64,000 bases of DNA. It comes from a virus. Location: positions 36,725 to 100,724 of the IMG/VR virus record IMGVR_UViG_3300044470_000379. One strand, 5' to 3'. The notes under the pieces were generated by a model. It saw only the letters and a program-made list of their open reading frames with translations, was not told the origin of the DNA and searched no databases. Shown in pieces: positions 7,182 through 17,900 of this stretch. The first letter of the stretch is position 1. The number at the start of each line of letters is the position of its first letter. A program made the translations under genes and the position numbers.

Positions 7182-9557
7182 CTAGCTGTTTTCATCGCCG
7201 GGAACGGGTTGCTGAGAGCCTTGATTTGAAACAATATCCGGTGCCTCGATGGTGTGCCGCACAAGGGACATCTCGATGGACTTCTGCTGCGTGAAAATCT
7301 TGTCCACCTTGGTGACGTGCCGCCAATTGGTGCATTCGGTGATGAAATCGCCCGTGCAGTTGTATTGGAGGTTCCCCTTGTGGGTGATGTCGATGTCGCC
7401 CTCAAGCTCTATGCGCAACGCCTTGTACTGCTTGTTCGGCCTTATGACGATCTCGCAGCCGCCGAGCAACGTAGCTGTGACCGAGCGCCCCTGCTTGTCA
7501 GCGCCAATGACTGCGACCAATCCGCCGTCCGTGTCGAGCAAAATGGATTGGCCGGAAACCGGGTTCGACCCTACGCGCACAAGGATGTCCCGTGTGGAAT
7601 GCAGGTCGAGAGACAGCCCGTGCTGGTCCATCGCCGTGTTGCCTGTAGTGCTGGGATCGCTCGGGACTGGCGTGCCGCTCCACGCGGCCGTGTTGAACGG
7701 AAGCATGTTGAGAGTCGGCTGCCCCGCTACCGTAAGGTTGTTGAAAGCATAGATGCTGTCGCCAGCGCCATAGTTGGGGCGTCCCGGCGAATAGGCGTCC
7801 TTGCGACTTGTATCGCCCACAGCGTAAGCCGTTTTGCCCGGGCCATCCTGATAGCCGTTTATGAGATGGCGGCGTTTGGCGGCGGGGTTCCTAGCGCCGA
7901 GGCGCACGGCGGCGGAGCCGTCGAGCGCAGCGCGAAGCGAGACATTCTCCGCTCCTGTCTTGTTGTAGCCCTGCGTGTCCACGCCGGAGTCTCCGGGCTT
8001 CAGCTTGACGCCGCTGGCGGTCCAGTACTGGAGCGTGCGCGCAGCGGGGGCATCGCTCTTGCTTCGGATTTGCGTCTGCACCGTGCGGCGGGCGTTCGGC
8101 AATCCCGTATCGTCCGCGCCGAGCCGGATCACGGCCTGACCCAACGCCTGAACATCCAACGCCTCTTCCTCGTCGCGGTTCTTGCCGACGACCAGCTTGG
8201 CCGATCCCACGAGATGGGCTTCCAAGGAGCGCCCGGCTCCGTGCGGGTGCTCGTAATTTCCGGCCAAGGGGATATTTTCCTTCGGCAGCGTCGAGCCGAT
8301 CTCGAAGCTCGTGAAGCCTTCCTTGGTCACGTCCAAGCGGGTCGTGTTGTACTCGTAGGGGAAGCGGATCGCCATGCAGGAGGCGGCCAAGCGCGCTTCG
8401 GCATGGTCTGCGGAATCAACCACGGGGAAATACGCCGACTCCACGTCCGCTCCGAAGCGTCCGTTAGCTGAGGTGCTGTTAGGACTGATGAACAGGCTCG
8501 GCTTGAGGACCTTGCCGTATGTCAGCTTGTCGAAGCGGTTGTACCCGACCAGCGTGCCCGCCGCTTTTTCGAGGATGAAAGCCCGCCGTGCCGGGGTCAC
8601 GCCTTCTGCCAATGCGGGGCCTACCGGCTTTTGGCTGGTGTCGTCCGGGTGGTCCCAGCCCTGCATGACCGTGAAAGTTTCGCTGTCGTACGCCACTTGG
8701 CCGCTGGGGCTGACGACCGTGGTACGACCCCACGGATCGGCATTCGTGCCGAGGATCGTGTCCTGCAAGTCCGTCTGGATGGTTTCTATCGGCGGAACGT
8801 AATCCAGCGAGTATTCCTGCACCAGCTCGGTGTTTTCCGCGAACGGGATCACGTCCTGCTTGCCGCTGACATAGCGATCCGACGGCTGCGCGCCGGGCTG
8901 CAAGTAGGCGATATATTCTTGAGAGCCGTCCGGAAGGGTGACAGGTGCCAAACCGGGCGCATTCGGGCGATTGATCGGGCCTTGGTACGACAAGCCGCCG
9001 CCGGTCACCGTGACTTTGCGTGCGGCTATCTGCGTCCAGGTGCGGCGGTCGGTGTCGAGCTTGTCCCTGCTGAAGTCCGAGCCCAATCGGTCCCAGCCCT
9101 GGTCGATCTTTTCCGAGTAGCCCCCGGTGAACGACGATGTCTTCTGCCCCGGAAACGCCTTGCGGTACGTGCCGCGGAGGCGGTCGCTGTATCCCTGAAG
9201 CTCCGAGCCCTCGACGAAACGCTGGGAGATGGCGTCCATGTGCCGTATCGTGTCGCTGTTCACCCAGCTTAGGATAACGGTGTCGCTGAAGCCGCCGGTA
9301 TAGTCGATATTGGCAGCCACGCACACGGAGGATTGCTCCGGCATGTACACCTCGCCGCCTGTCGCCGAAGAAGACGAGGCGGGGAACCACTGCACTTCCT
9401 TGTAGATGATCGCGGTGCCGACTTCTTCAAGGGTCAGGACATGCCGCTCATAGTCCACTGTGAGGACGCGCGCGATGAACGGCTTGAACTTGACATCGTC
9501 GCGCCGCCTGTCCACCAGCGATTCCCTGTAGAGTCTCCTGTTGTCCTCGACTATCAT
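7182..9557 (-). CDS. baseplate or tail-spike structural protein
   Basis: 791 aa. Residues 25-100 look like an OB-fold (FIARVLTVDYERHVLTLEEVG...VYMPEQSSVCVA), as in the N-terminal domain of gp5/VgrG-type spikes. The C-terminal part has repeating short beta strands (LDTDGGLVAVIGADKQGRS, ITHKGNLQYNC) that suggest a beta-helical stalk. The start overlaps the previous stop (TAATG) with GGGAG upstream. It is probably the central spike or a baseplate hub partner. No catalytic motif is visible. Confidence 0.6.
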   Translation of the reverse strand: MIVEDNRRLYRESLVDRRRDDVKFKPFIARVLTVDYERHVLTLEEVGTAIIYKEVQWFPASSSSATGGEVYMPEQSSVCVAANIDYTGGFSDTVILSWVNSDTIRHMDAISQRFVEGSELQGYSDRLRGTYRKAFPGQKTSSFTGGYSEKIDQGWDRLGSDFSRDKLDTDRRTWTQIAARKVTVTGGGLSYQGPINRPNAPGLAPVTLPDGSQEYIAYLQPGAQPSDRYVSGKQDVIPFAENTELVQEYSLDYVPPIETIQTDLQDTILGTNADPWGRTTVVSPSGQVAYDSETFTVMQGWDHPDDTSQKPVGPALAEGVTPARRAFILEKAAGTLVGYNRFDKLTYGKVLKPSLFISPNSTSANGRFGADVESAYFPVVDSADHAEARLAASCMAIRFPYEYNTTRLDVTKEGFTSFEIGSTLPKENIPLAGNYEHPHGAGRSLEAHLVGSAKLVVGKNRDEEEALDVQALGQAVIRLGADDTGLPNARRTVQTQIRSKSDAPAARTLQYWTASGVKLKPGDSGVDTQGYNKTGAENVSLRAALDGSAAVRLGARNPAAKRRHLINGYQDGPGKTAYAVGDTSRKDAYSPGRPNYGAGDSIYAFNNLTVAGQPTLNMLPFNTAAWSGTPVPSDPSTTGNTAMDQHGLSLDLHSTRDILVRVGSNPVSGQSILLDTDGGLVAVIGADKQGRSVTATLLGGCEIVIRPNKQYKALRIELEGDIDITHKGNLQYNCTGDFITECTNWRHVTKVDKIFTQQKSIEMSLVRHTIEAPDIVSNQGSQQPVPGDENS

Positions 9558-12265
9558 TAATCGTCCGCTCCCTTGAACTGGTCAAGCTCCGTCGAAGTGT
9601 TCGGCGTTGCACCAGCCCCCGGCGCAATTGTCGGGGGCGTGTTGGCGAACTGGGCCGCCGTCTTGCCCGGCCCGGCTCCGGCCGCTGGCGAAGGCGGCGT
9701 TGAGTTTATATTCTGCATCACTTGACGGGCATTCTTGACCGGAGAGACCGCCCCAGTTACTAATACGTCGATCAATTGATTCCCGGCATTTTGTGTCTGG
9801 CTTGCTAGCGATGCATCAAGCTGCCCCTGTATGTCGGGCTGCATAGTATTGAGCAGTTGCGTATCGTTGCTGGTCTGGCTGCCGGAATAATCGAGGACTA
9901 TCACCGTATCCGTGTCCGCTTCGTTCTGTATCTGGGCCAAGGCGCTGATAAGCTGGCTGGACGGACTCGACGTGGCCGTAGGCGTGCCGAGGCCCGCGAA
10001 CAGGAAGGAGTTAGTGGCGTTCAGGACATTGATGTCCTGCTGGCTCTCCTGTGCGTTTCCGCTCACATCAGTAGGTTGGGCGACGTAACCCAGTTCCGTG
10101 ACATCCTTGATAACCGTGCGGAGGTCTTTGTAGCGGCCCCACGGGAAAGGAGCCAGTACTTCGTATCCCTTGCCGTCCGTGTACGGGATGACGCTGCTTG
10201 TGCCGCCGTCGCCTCCCCAAACGTCCCTGAAATACTGATTGTCTACAAGCCGCGCATTGACATAATACGAAGTGTCCTGCTTCACGACATAGCTGGCGCT
10301 TGCTGTGTCGGGCTGGAAAACCCAAGTCGAAGCGAGGCGCTGCGAGGTCAAGGTCCGCAGGATATAGTCATCGGCAGTCGGCTGCACTTCCGGCGTAGCG
10401 GGCAGGGAGCCCGGCTGGTTCGTGGGTATAGCGGGGGAATCCTGGGACTGGCTGCCGCTGGATGTGCCGCCTTGCGCGAGCGAGGCAAAATAGCTCTGGT
10501 AAAACTGGAGGCTGTTTCCGGGGGACTGCTCGGGATTCGGGCCTGTCGAAGCGTTCGAAGAGTTGTCCTTTGTCCATTGGTACACAAGATTCGGGGCGCT
10601 GTAGAAATACGTGTAGGGCGCTCCGTTGGAATCCGTCGCCTGCGCGGGGATCAAAACCCTGCGGCGGATAGAGTCGCACATGATTGTCATGGTGGCGTTG
10701 CCGCCCACCTGGTACTGGATGCTGAGGCTCTTGACGTACCCGTAGAAATCCTTGTGCGGGAAATAGATCGGAAACCCGAGCTTCAGTTCCGGGCGCAACG
10801 GTATAGTAACCGTGTAGGTGCGGTACCCGCGATTGGCCCTGACAGTCTCCACCACGGCATGGATGCTGAGAGCTAGCTTGTCATCCCCGATCCATGGCAC
10901 CTTGATCGTGGGCTCCTCGCGCAGCCCGAATTTCTTGAGCTTGTCGATGTCGATCCATTCGCCCACGGAAAGAAGCACATCGTTATACGCAATCTGCATG
11001 CCGGGATTGAAGTTCCCCATGCAGGTCACGCGGGTTTTACGGATTGCCGCTTGGTCCTCCGTCTCGTTTTCCGTGAGGATTTCGGACAAGAAAACAACAA
11101 ACGGATTGGTCTGCTCCTGGATTTCCGTCAGGGGATTAGAGGCGCTGGAATATGCATCTCCGGACCCTTGCGCGGTTTGCGAAGTTTTTTGATTCATCGG
11201 ACCAAGGTTTGTCACGTCAAGGTTGTACAGAGGCGGCTTGATGATGATCTTGCCGTCCACGTCCTGATAGCCCTCAAACTCTATGGCTTGGATGAGTTGG
11301 CGGATGTTCTCCAGCCGAGACACGATCTTGTTGTTGAATTGATTAAAGCCGGTCATCGTCGCGTCCGGATGGTATCCCCTGATCATGCCGTAGTATATGT
11401 CCGCCTGCTGGTCGGGCGTAGCCTTTGTCGGCGACGCTACCGACTGCGCCGGAAGCGTGTTCTTCGCCCTGCTGTTTATGACATCGGAAAGTTTCACCTG
11501 CGATTTGTCGAGGACATCCTTGTACGAAACCCCGTAAATGTGGACATCCTTGGCAATGCCCGACAAAATCGCCTGCCACTTGGCGATGTAACCGGCGGAG
11601 ACCGCCGCAGAGTATCTGTCGGACTGGAGGGACGGCGAGTCCTGGTTCAAGTTAGTTTGCTGGAATCCCGCCGTGTTGAGCCCGTAGACGAACATCGCCG
11701 CGAGGATCAAATAGGGGTTTTTGAAAGCGAAGATGGTGCTCCAGTTTACAGCCTCCACATGGCTGTCTATCGCGGTCTGTATGGAGGGGCTCAAGTTGAT
11801 CTGCATCAATTCTAGGAAGTGCAGCGTGCCGTGGCACTGCACGGATATCTCAAGGAGTCTGCCGTTGTCCGAATATCCGATATGCGATACCAAGCCCTTG
11901 AAGACGCGGCGGTACACCGTGTCGCCGTTGCTGGCGAGAAAGTACCCCTTGGCAAAGATTTGCACCTCCATCATCGTCTGGATGAGGTTGTTGCCGCCCG
12001 GCATCATGTACAGGTTCTTCAGATAGTTGGGCACCTGAAGGCCGAAGGACGCCTGCGGAACCAAAGCCTCCGTGTCGTACCCGGCATTGAACGAGGTCAC
12101 ATGGTCGTTGAAGTTCACGATGCTGTAGTGCGCTTTCGTGTTGGGATCGTCGATGAAATAATTCAGCAGGTAGGGCAGACCCTCAAGGTACACGACAACA
12201 TCGGGGGCGGTCTTGATTATTTCCCGCTCCTGCACCGTCTGCGAAATGTTGCGGATCGTCGACAT
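9557..12265 (-). CDS. large baseplate or tail structural protein
   Basis: 902 aa. Residues 20-130 contain mixed alpha/beta text (VVYLEGLPYLLNYFIDD, TSFNAGYDTEALVPQ). The C-terminal 300 residues are rich in Ser, Gln and Asn and low in complexity. It is co-transcribed with the tape measure and hub genes and coupled on both sides by overlapping start and stop codons. The position suggests a baseplate wedge or hub; sequence motifs do not settle this. Confidence 0.55.
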   Translation of the reverse strand: MSTIRNISQTVQEREIIKTAPDVVVYLEGLPYLLNYFIDDPNTKAHYSIVNFNDHVTSFNAGYDTEALVPQASFGLQVPNYLKNLYMMPGGNNLIQTMMEVQIFAKGYFLASNGDTVYRRVFKGLVSHIGYSDNGRLLEISVQCHGTLHFLELMQINLSPSIQTAIDSHVEAVNWSTIFAFKNPYLILAAMFVYGLNTAGFQQTNLNQDSPSLQSDRYSAAVSAGYIAKWQAILSGIAKDVHIYGVSYKDVLDKSQVKLSDVINSRAKNTLPAQSVASPTKATPDQQADIYYGMIRGYHPDATMTGFNQFNNKIVSRLENIRQLIQAIEFEGYQDVDGKIIIKPPLYNLDVTNLGPMNQKTSQTAQGSGDAYSSASNPLTEIQEQTNPFVVFLSEILTENETEDQAAIRKTRVTCMGNFNPGMQIAYNDVLLSVGEWIDIDKLKKFGLREEPTIKVPWIGDDKLALSIHAVVETVRANRGYRTYTVTIPLRPELKLGFPIYFPHKDFYGYVKSLSIQYQVGGNATMTIMCDSIRRRVLIPAQATDSNGAPYTYFYSAPNLVYQWTKDNSSNASTGPNPEQSPGNSLQFYQSYFASLAQGGTSSGSQSQDSPAIPTNQPGSLPATPEVQPTADDYILRTLTSQRLASTWVFQPDTASASYVVKQDTSYYVNARLVDNQYFRDVWGGDGGTSSVIPYTDGKGYEVLAPFPWGRYKDLRTVIKDVTELGYVAQPTDVSGNAQESQQDINVLNATNSFLFAGLGTPTATSSPSSQLISALAQIQNEADTDTVIVLDYSGSQTSNDTQLLNTMQPDIQGQLDASLASQTQNAGNQLIDVLVTGAVSPVKNARQVMQNINSTPPSPAAGAGPGKTAAQFANTPPTIAPGAGATPNTSTELDQFKGADD

Positions 12266-13392
12266 TAGCCACCTCCGGTTGGTGGCGGGGGCGGAGACGT
12301 AGGAGCGAACAGCCCCGTCTGGTACACCGTATTCATTATGGGCGACGAATCCACCGTGGTCGTGTCAAGACTCGGCAGCAAAGCGTTCTGGGTCTCGACC
12401 TGTATCGCCGGAGACACAACCGTAGCCGATGGCTGTACTGGTTCAGGCTGGGTCGGAGGCAAGTACTGTGCCGGGGTAGCGGCGTTCGCCGGAATCCCCT
12501 GCGAGGAGCTAGCTGTCGAAGACAACCAAGCGGCGTAGGAATGCCCCCTTTGTACACCGCTCGAAAGCTGGTTCTGGTACGGGGAGCCGCTGCGGAACCG
12601 CTCGATCCATGCTACGAATTGGATGTTGAACGACGCCAGCCACGGCTCGTCGGCGTTCTGGGTGATCGTCAGGGTGTCGAACATGCCGAACCAGTCGAAG
12701 TTCCCGACGATAAGCTCCACGTCCGCGTGCATCTTGATCCTGCGGCGTGCAAAGTCCGCCGCCAGCGGACCCTCGGCTACCTGCTCGCCCTCGAACCAGT
12801 AGCCGTTGTTCTCGAATACCATCTGAAGCTGCTCAAGGTTGCGGTACGATTCCGAGAATTGCTGGTACTTGTCCGTGATGCCGAAGGCGAAATACTGCCC
12901 GGCCGTCTTGCCGCTCAGGTTGACATTGACGGAGTCCTCGCCCCATACGCCGATCTGCCATCCGGCGCGGGTCATCGCCTGCCCGTCGAGGGTCGTGCGC
13001 GAAATTGCCACCTGCGCGGGATTGATGAGGAACCTGTACACCGCCGGGACGTTATTGCTAGTCTGCTGGTTCGCAGAGGTGGACCCCCGGTTCTGGAGCC
13101 GGATGATCACGTAGTCGATGTATGGCTCCATGGCCGCCGCGACGTAGAAGTCGCTTTGCTCAACAAGGGCTGTGCGTGTCGAGCCCGGAGCATACCCTTT
13201 CTGGTCCGGAGACTGCTGTCCACCGGCGGTCCATGCGCTCTGAAACTGGGTCGCCTCGCCCGCCGGGTTCACCGGGGTGGGGATGATCCGTTTCTCGCCG
13301 CGGATGGGAATCTGCGTGGGCGATACGGTAGCGTTGTCATTCACGCCGCTCGGCCTTACGTCGCTGATATCATTAGCGGGCTGGTTTGCCAT
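12265..13392 (-). CDS. tail/baseplate protein related to the next upstream gene's C-terminus
   Basis: 375 aa. Residues 95-275 (YRFLINPAQVAISRT...GWQIGVWGEDSVNV...GKTAGQY) parallel the C-terminal region of the 503-aa transglycosylase fusion encoded just upstream, with an NP...T...G...GVWG...SG pattern shared by both. The two ends are Pro/Ser/Thr-rich and probably flexible. The shared module may be a tail-tube or baseplate-hub fold duplicated in tandem. The start codon lies 3 nt after the previous stop. Confidence 0.55.
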   Translation of the reverse strand: MANQPANDISDVRPSGVNDNATVSPTQIPIRGEKRIIPTPVNPAGEATQFQSAWTAGGQQSPDQKGYAPGSTRTALVEQSDFYVAAAMEPYIDYVIIRLQNRGSTSANQQTSNNVPAVYRFLINPAQVAISRTTLDGQAMTRAGWQIGVWGEDSVNVNLSGKTAGQYFAFGITDKYQQFSESYRNLEQLQMVFENNGYWFEGEQVAEGPLAADFARRRIKMHADVELIVGNFDWFGMFDTLTITQNADEPWLASFNIQFVAWIERFRSGSPYQNQLSSGVQRGHSYAAWLSSTASSSQGIPANAATPAQYLPPTQPEPVQPSATVVSPAIQVETQNALLPSLDTTTVDSSPIMNTVYQTGLFAPTSPPPPPTGGG

Positions 13393-13395
13393 GGT

Positions 13396-14907
13396 TTATC
13401 CGTATGTGCCCTCGCTTGTTGCGGGTCCGGCTGCCTGCAAGGTGCTCGGCAGGCTGCTCGAAGTCGTCTGTTGCGGCTGAGAAGTAATCGGCGTAGGAAC
13501 ATACAGCGCTGTAAACGTCCTTTCTACTTGAAATACAAAGTTAAAAGACCAACTAAAAGGTTTTTCTGCGTCTTGGTTCCAGCTTAGGGCCTTGAAATAG
13601 CCAAGATAGACGTTGTTCTTGAATTCCATGGCCACCCAGCCGCGACTGAACACGTCGTTGTTCCGGGCGTTCTGCTGGAACGTGCTGAGTCCTGTTTGCG
13701 TTGACCAAGTCGTCGTACTGGTTTGCTGCTGCCCCGTGTGATAGCTCGCATAGTTCGGGTTGTAGAACCAGACGTTGCCGTTCATCTGGAACATCTTCAG
13801 GAATTCCACGAAGCAGTCCTGAGCCGCCACCCGCATGGCGTTGGGCTGGGCGATGAGCGCCAAGTCCTGAGCGTAGTCCCCCACGGTTTTTCCCTTTCCG
13901 GTCGTGAACGCCTGAGTAACAAGGGTGGTGACATCGGACGGTATGCTGGCGACGCTGAACCAGTCGGTCAAGCCGTACTGGTTCATGAACACGCCCGTGC
14001 TGCCCGTGCCGCTGATAAGGTCCGGCTGCATGCCCCAGAACGTCACGTGCTGCCCGGTGCGGGACGGCGTGCGGACGTAGACATGCTTGCTCATAATTTC
14101 GAGAGTTTGCAGCCCCGTGTTCAGTTGCAGGACTATGGGCTGGCCGGTATTCGCCGGGTTCTTCAGGAACTCCCCCGTCTGCTGGTTCAGGTAAATCTTG
14201 AACGCCACGGGCTGCACCGTCTTGCGGATGCGGGAATTCCCGGTGACCAAAGTCGTGTCGTCGTACCAAGCGGTCGCGCTCAGGCTGCTGTCGGCGATCT
14301 GGAGCGCCGTGACGACAGGCTCTTGGGAATCGGGCGGCGGCGCGGGAGCCAGCAACTGCGCGGAAGTCGATGCGGGGGACGTGGCCTGCCCCGCCGAGTT
14401 CATGGTGTTTTGCAGCGCTGGCGAGGCGAGCGTGTCCGATGTGCTCCCTGCGTTTGCCGCCAGCTTGGAGACGTTGTAAACATAGTTTTGCGTCTCGTTG
14501 TACGGCGGGATGCCGCCGTATTTGTTGACAGCGCCCGGCCCGGCGCTGTATGCCGCCAAGGCGGTCGGATAGTTCCCGTATGTGCTGTACTGCTGGGACA
14601 AGTAGTACGTGCCCGCCTCCATGTTCTGCTGCGGGTCGTTGATGTCCGTGAAATACGGAAGCCCGGTCGATTGGAAAACCTGTCCTGCGGGCGCGGTGAG
14701 GCCGTTGAATGTGCTCGGCTCCACCTGCATGATTCCCACTGCGCCAGCGGGGGATGTCAAGGGTGCACCGGATCGGTCGTACTGGTTCCCGCTTGATTCG
14801 ACTTGGGCGACCGCCTGTACGACGTTCGAGTCGAGCCCGTATTGATTCGCAAACGACTGCAAACTCTGCGACACGGATGAAGGAAGGTTGATCGTTGTAA
14901 CAGGCAT
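13396..14907 (-). CDS. lytic transglycosylase-tail fusion (virion-associated wall hydrolase)
   Basis: 503 aa. Residues 8-150 form an SLT (goose-lysozyme-like) transglycosylase domain: SNVVQAVAQVESSGNQ with catalytic E37, GAVGIMQVEP, NMEAGTYYLSQQ, ALAAYSAGPGAV. A Ser/Ala-rich linker follows, then a 280-residue structural module shared with the gene at 12265. It likely opens the peptidoglycan locally during DNA injection, mounted at the tail tip. The position just after the tape measure gene supports this. Confidence 0.8.
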   Translation of the reverse strand: MPVTTINLPSSVSQSLQSFANQYGLDSNVVQAVAQVESSGNQYDRSGAPLTSPAGAVGIMQVEPSTFNGLTAPAGQVFQSTGLPYFTDINDPQQNMEAGTYYLSQQYSTYGNYPTALAAYSAGPGAVNKYGGIPPYNETQNYVYNVSKLAANAGSTSDTLASPALQNTMNSAGQATSPASTSAQLLAPAPPPDSQEPVVTALQIADSSLSATAWYDDTTLVTGNSRIRKTVQPVAFKIYLNQQTGEFLKNPANTGQPIVLQLNTGLQTLEIMSKHVYVRTPSRTGQHVTFWGMQPDLISGTGSTGVFMNQYGLTDWFSVASIPSDVTTLVTQAFTTGKGKTVGDYAQDLALIAQPNAMRVAAQDCFVEFLKMFQMNGNVWFYNPNYASYHTGQQQTSTTTWSTQTGLSTFQQNARNNDVFSRGWVAMEFKNNVYLGYFKALSWNQDAEKPFSWSFNFVFQVERTFTALYVPTPITSQPQQTTSSSLPSTLQAAGPATSEGTYG

Positions 14908-17900
14908 TATTGGTTACCGCCCATCGCAATTCCGTGCGGCCCCAGACGCCTGGCTGGCCTTCCCGTGATGGTGTTGGGATTTTCGCCTGCCCCGCTACCG
15001 GTCACACTGTTTTGCGCTTCCTGCCTCTGGGTGACCTCCGCCAAGTAGTAGTTAGTTGTGAGCGTGATAGTACCCGCTTGCTTATCTTCTGTCTTCCACG
15101 CAGCGCCAGACTGAACCAGCGAGTTCAACTTGCTGGCGCTCTTATCGAAATCCGCCAAGGAGTAGGTGACCGAGCCCTTAGTCATGTCCGCCGTTCCCCC
15201 GGCGGCCATCAGGTTGGCCATGACCCCTCCGGCGTTCCGCTGGAGCGTCTCGGTAACGGCTTGGTTGCTTTTGGCGGCGGCGGCATATAGCTGATACATC
15301 CTGCCTTCCTCGCCGATGTCCCCGGCCGTGATCGGCTTTCCGGCACCCGTGTACTTTTGCAAGATACCGTCTATGGAATCGGAAAGGGTTTTCACATCCG
15401 CCGCGTTTTGGGGCGTGGTTTCCAAGCCCCGTCGTTTCCTCTGTATGGCTTCGAGCCTGACCGATGCTGCCTCCCTTTCGTCGGCGGTTTTGGCCGAATC
15501 CATGGCTTTCATTTGCTCGTTTGCCTGCTTGTCCAGGCTTTCCGTGGCTGCGATCAGTTTCTTGTGGAATTCGGGCGTGCTTATTGCCGCTTGGGCTGCC
15601 GCCCTGGACCCCGGGCTGGTGCCCGTGATCCGGTCCATGATCTTGGTTGTTATGCTGATGAGGTCGTTGAACCACTTGCTGAACGCGTTGGCGATTATGT
15701 CCCCGGTCGTCTGCGTGCGCAAGCCCGCCATGCGCGCCTTCTCCATCGCCTCGGACCGGTCTTTATTGTCCACCGTCTGGTTCCATTGGAACATTTTTAC
15801 GCTGTATTCGCCGGTGGTATCGGTGTTGGCGGCAATGCCAGCCAGATAGGTGTGGTTCTCCTTGATGGCGTCTACTACCTCGTCGGGTGTCAGCGCGTCT
15901 ATGTCCTTGTCGGCGAGTCCGACCTTTCCGTTCTTCATGGTCATCTTCAGCCCGTCGGGAAACTTTTTGGCTTCCTTCAAGAGCGTCCTAGACAGCATGA
16001 TGTAATCGTTTCTCTTCTGGTTGTCGGTCTCCCCCATCGCCCCTTCCATGCCTGCGAGCATTCCCGGCACGAGCTTGGGGCGCTGCAAGGCTATGTCATT
16101 CATGGTCTGTTCGGTGAAGCCCTCGAATCCCGGTATTTGCAGGGCGGCCGTCATTCTAAGCCTCTGCTCGTCAGAAAGCCCCTGCGCCCCTCCCTTCCTC
16201 ATAAACTCTTCCGGTGTCGTCTTAGCTATCCGCATCACCATTTCCGCTGCCGCTTCGTTTCTTGCCGCCAGTCCGGCCGGGGTCTGACCGTAGTTCAAGC
16301 CGGAAGCCAAGCCGAGGGCGGTGGGGCTTTGGGCTCCGGCATAGCGCATCGTCGACATGCGCAGGAGCGTGATGGCTTTTTCCCTGCTGCTCCTGTCGCT
16401 TTCGCTCAGGGTGTTCAACCACGGGGTCAAAGCGTCTTCCAATTGATTGAGGGTCTTTTGGGCGTCAGGCCCCTGTAATTGCTCTAGCCCAGGTAACTTG
16501 TCCGCCATGGGACCGAGTTCTCCCCTTGCGGCTGCAAGGGTTTGGGTCAGGTCCGCTGTAGCGCCCGACTGGATGTTTTCCCTGAGCGCGGGCATGTGCT
16601 GCAAAAGGAAGGTGTTCATCGGCAGCGCTTGCATGCCCTTGGCGGGACCGCCAGCCGTCAAGAAATTCATGTACGATTTCAAGTCCTCTGCACCGAAGCG
16701 CCCGGTCTTGCTCATTTCCGCAAGCGCCCCCAAGGCTCCGTCGAGCCCCTTGTTCATGCGGCCGAAGGCGTTGGTGATTTCATCTACGATTTCGATGTAT
16801 TTTGTGGTGGACAACCCGGCGGCAGAGGAGGCCTTGGCTACCCTGATGAAAAAGTCCTCGCTCTGCGACAAGGTTTGCGCGTATTGGTCCGCGAGCTTTA
16901 CGGTTTCCTTGATGCCCTCCACATCGGTCATTCCCGCCACGCGCCCCGCGCCCACGGCGATCCGTTGGTAGCGCCCGAACCCGCCGACGCCGAAATCTTC
17001 CCCGCCTTCGACTCCCTCGGCCGCTGGCCTGCCGCCTTCGCCTGTAACAAGCTCACGCATGCCGACACCGCCCTCTTGCAGCGCTTGGGCGATCTTGACG
17101 TTGCGATCAAAGCTCAATCCGAGACGCGTGAAAGGGGTTGCGGGCGTGAGATTGTGGCGGGCTTCGTCGAATCCCGCGATGCCCGGCTGGGCGAACAACC
17201 CCGCCTTGCCGAGGGAGGATTCCATGTCCTTGTTCTGCTGGGCCTGCTTGTCGAAGCCCTCGCGGAGAAGCTCTATGACGCCCGCCGCGGCGGCGAGCGG
17301 GAGAGCGGCTGCGGCCAACCCCCCGGCGGCTTCGCCGACTCCGCCTTCCACGGCTCCGGCAACCATAGAAGCTCCGGTCTTGAGCATGCCGCCTCCGCCA
17401 TGCTTGAACGCCTCATCTTCGCCACCTACACCACTAAGAAACACTTTTCTTGCTGCTCCGCCAAGCCCCATTCGCTCGGCGACTGCCTCGCGCGCTGGGC
17501 CTTTAGCGAAATCCAGCGGTCCCTCAAGCTTCAGGCGTCCAGCGTTTTGTCTGACCCATTCTTGGGCTTGAACTTTTTTCTCTTGGGCTGCGGCGATGTT
17601 TCCGTCAACACGGGCCTTTTTATACTCAGCAACTCGGCCTTTGATCTCCGCCCCGGCCGCGTATTTATCCATCCTTGCGGCGAAGCCCTTGCCGATACCG
17701 ATCTCCGCAAAAGCCTTGGACATGCTGTGGACTTGCCGGGTCATGTGGCCGATATTCGTGCTGCGCAAGCTGCGGTTCAAGTTGTTCCAGTTCCCAACCG
17801 TTTCTTCAACCATCTTGGAGAATTTCTTCATTTGCTCGGTGTTCATCTCGATGGCTTTTCCGCTCGCGTCGATGGATTTTTCGTTCTCCTTTTGCCAGCG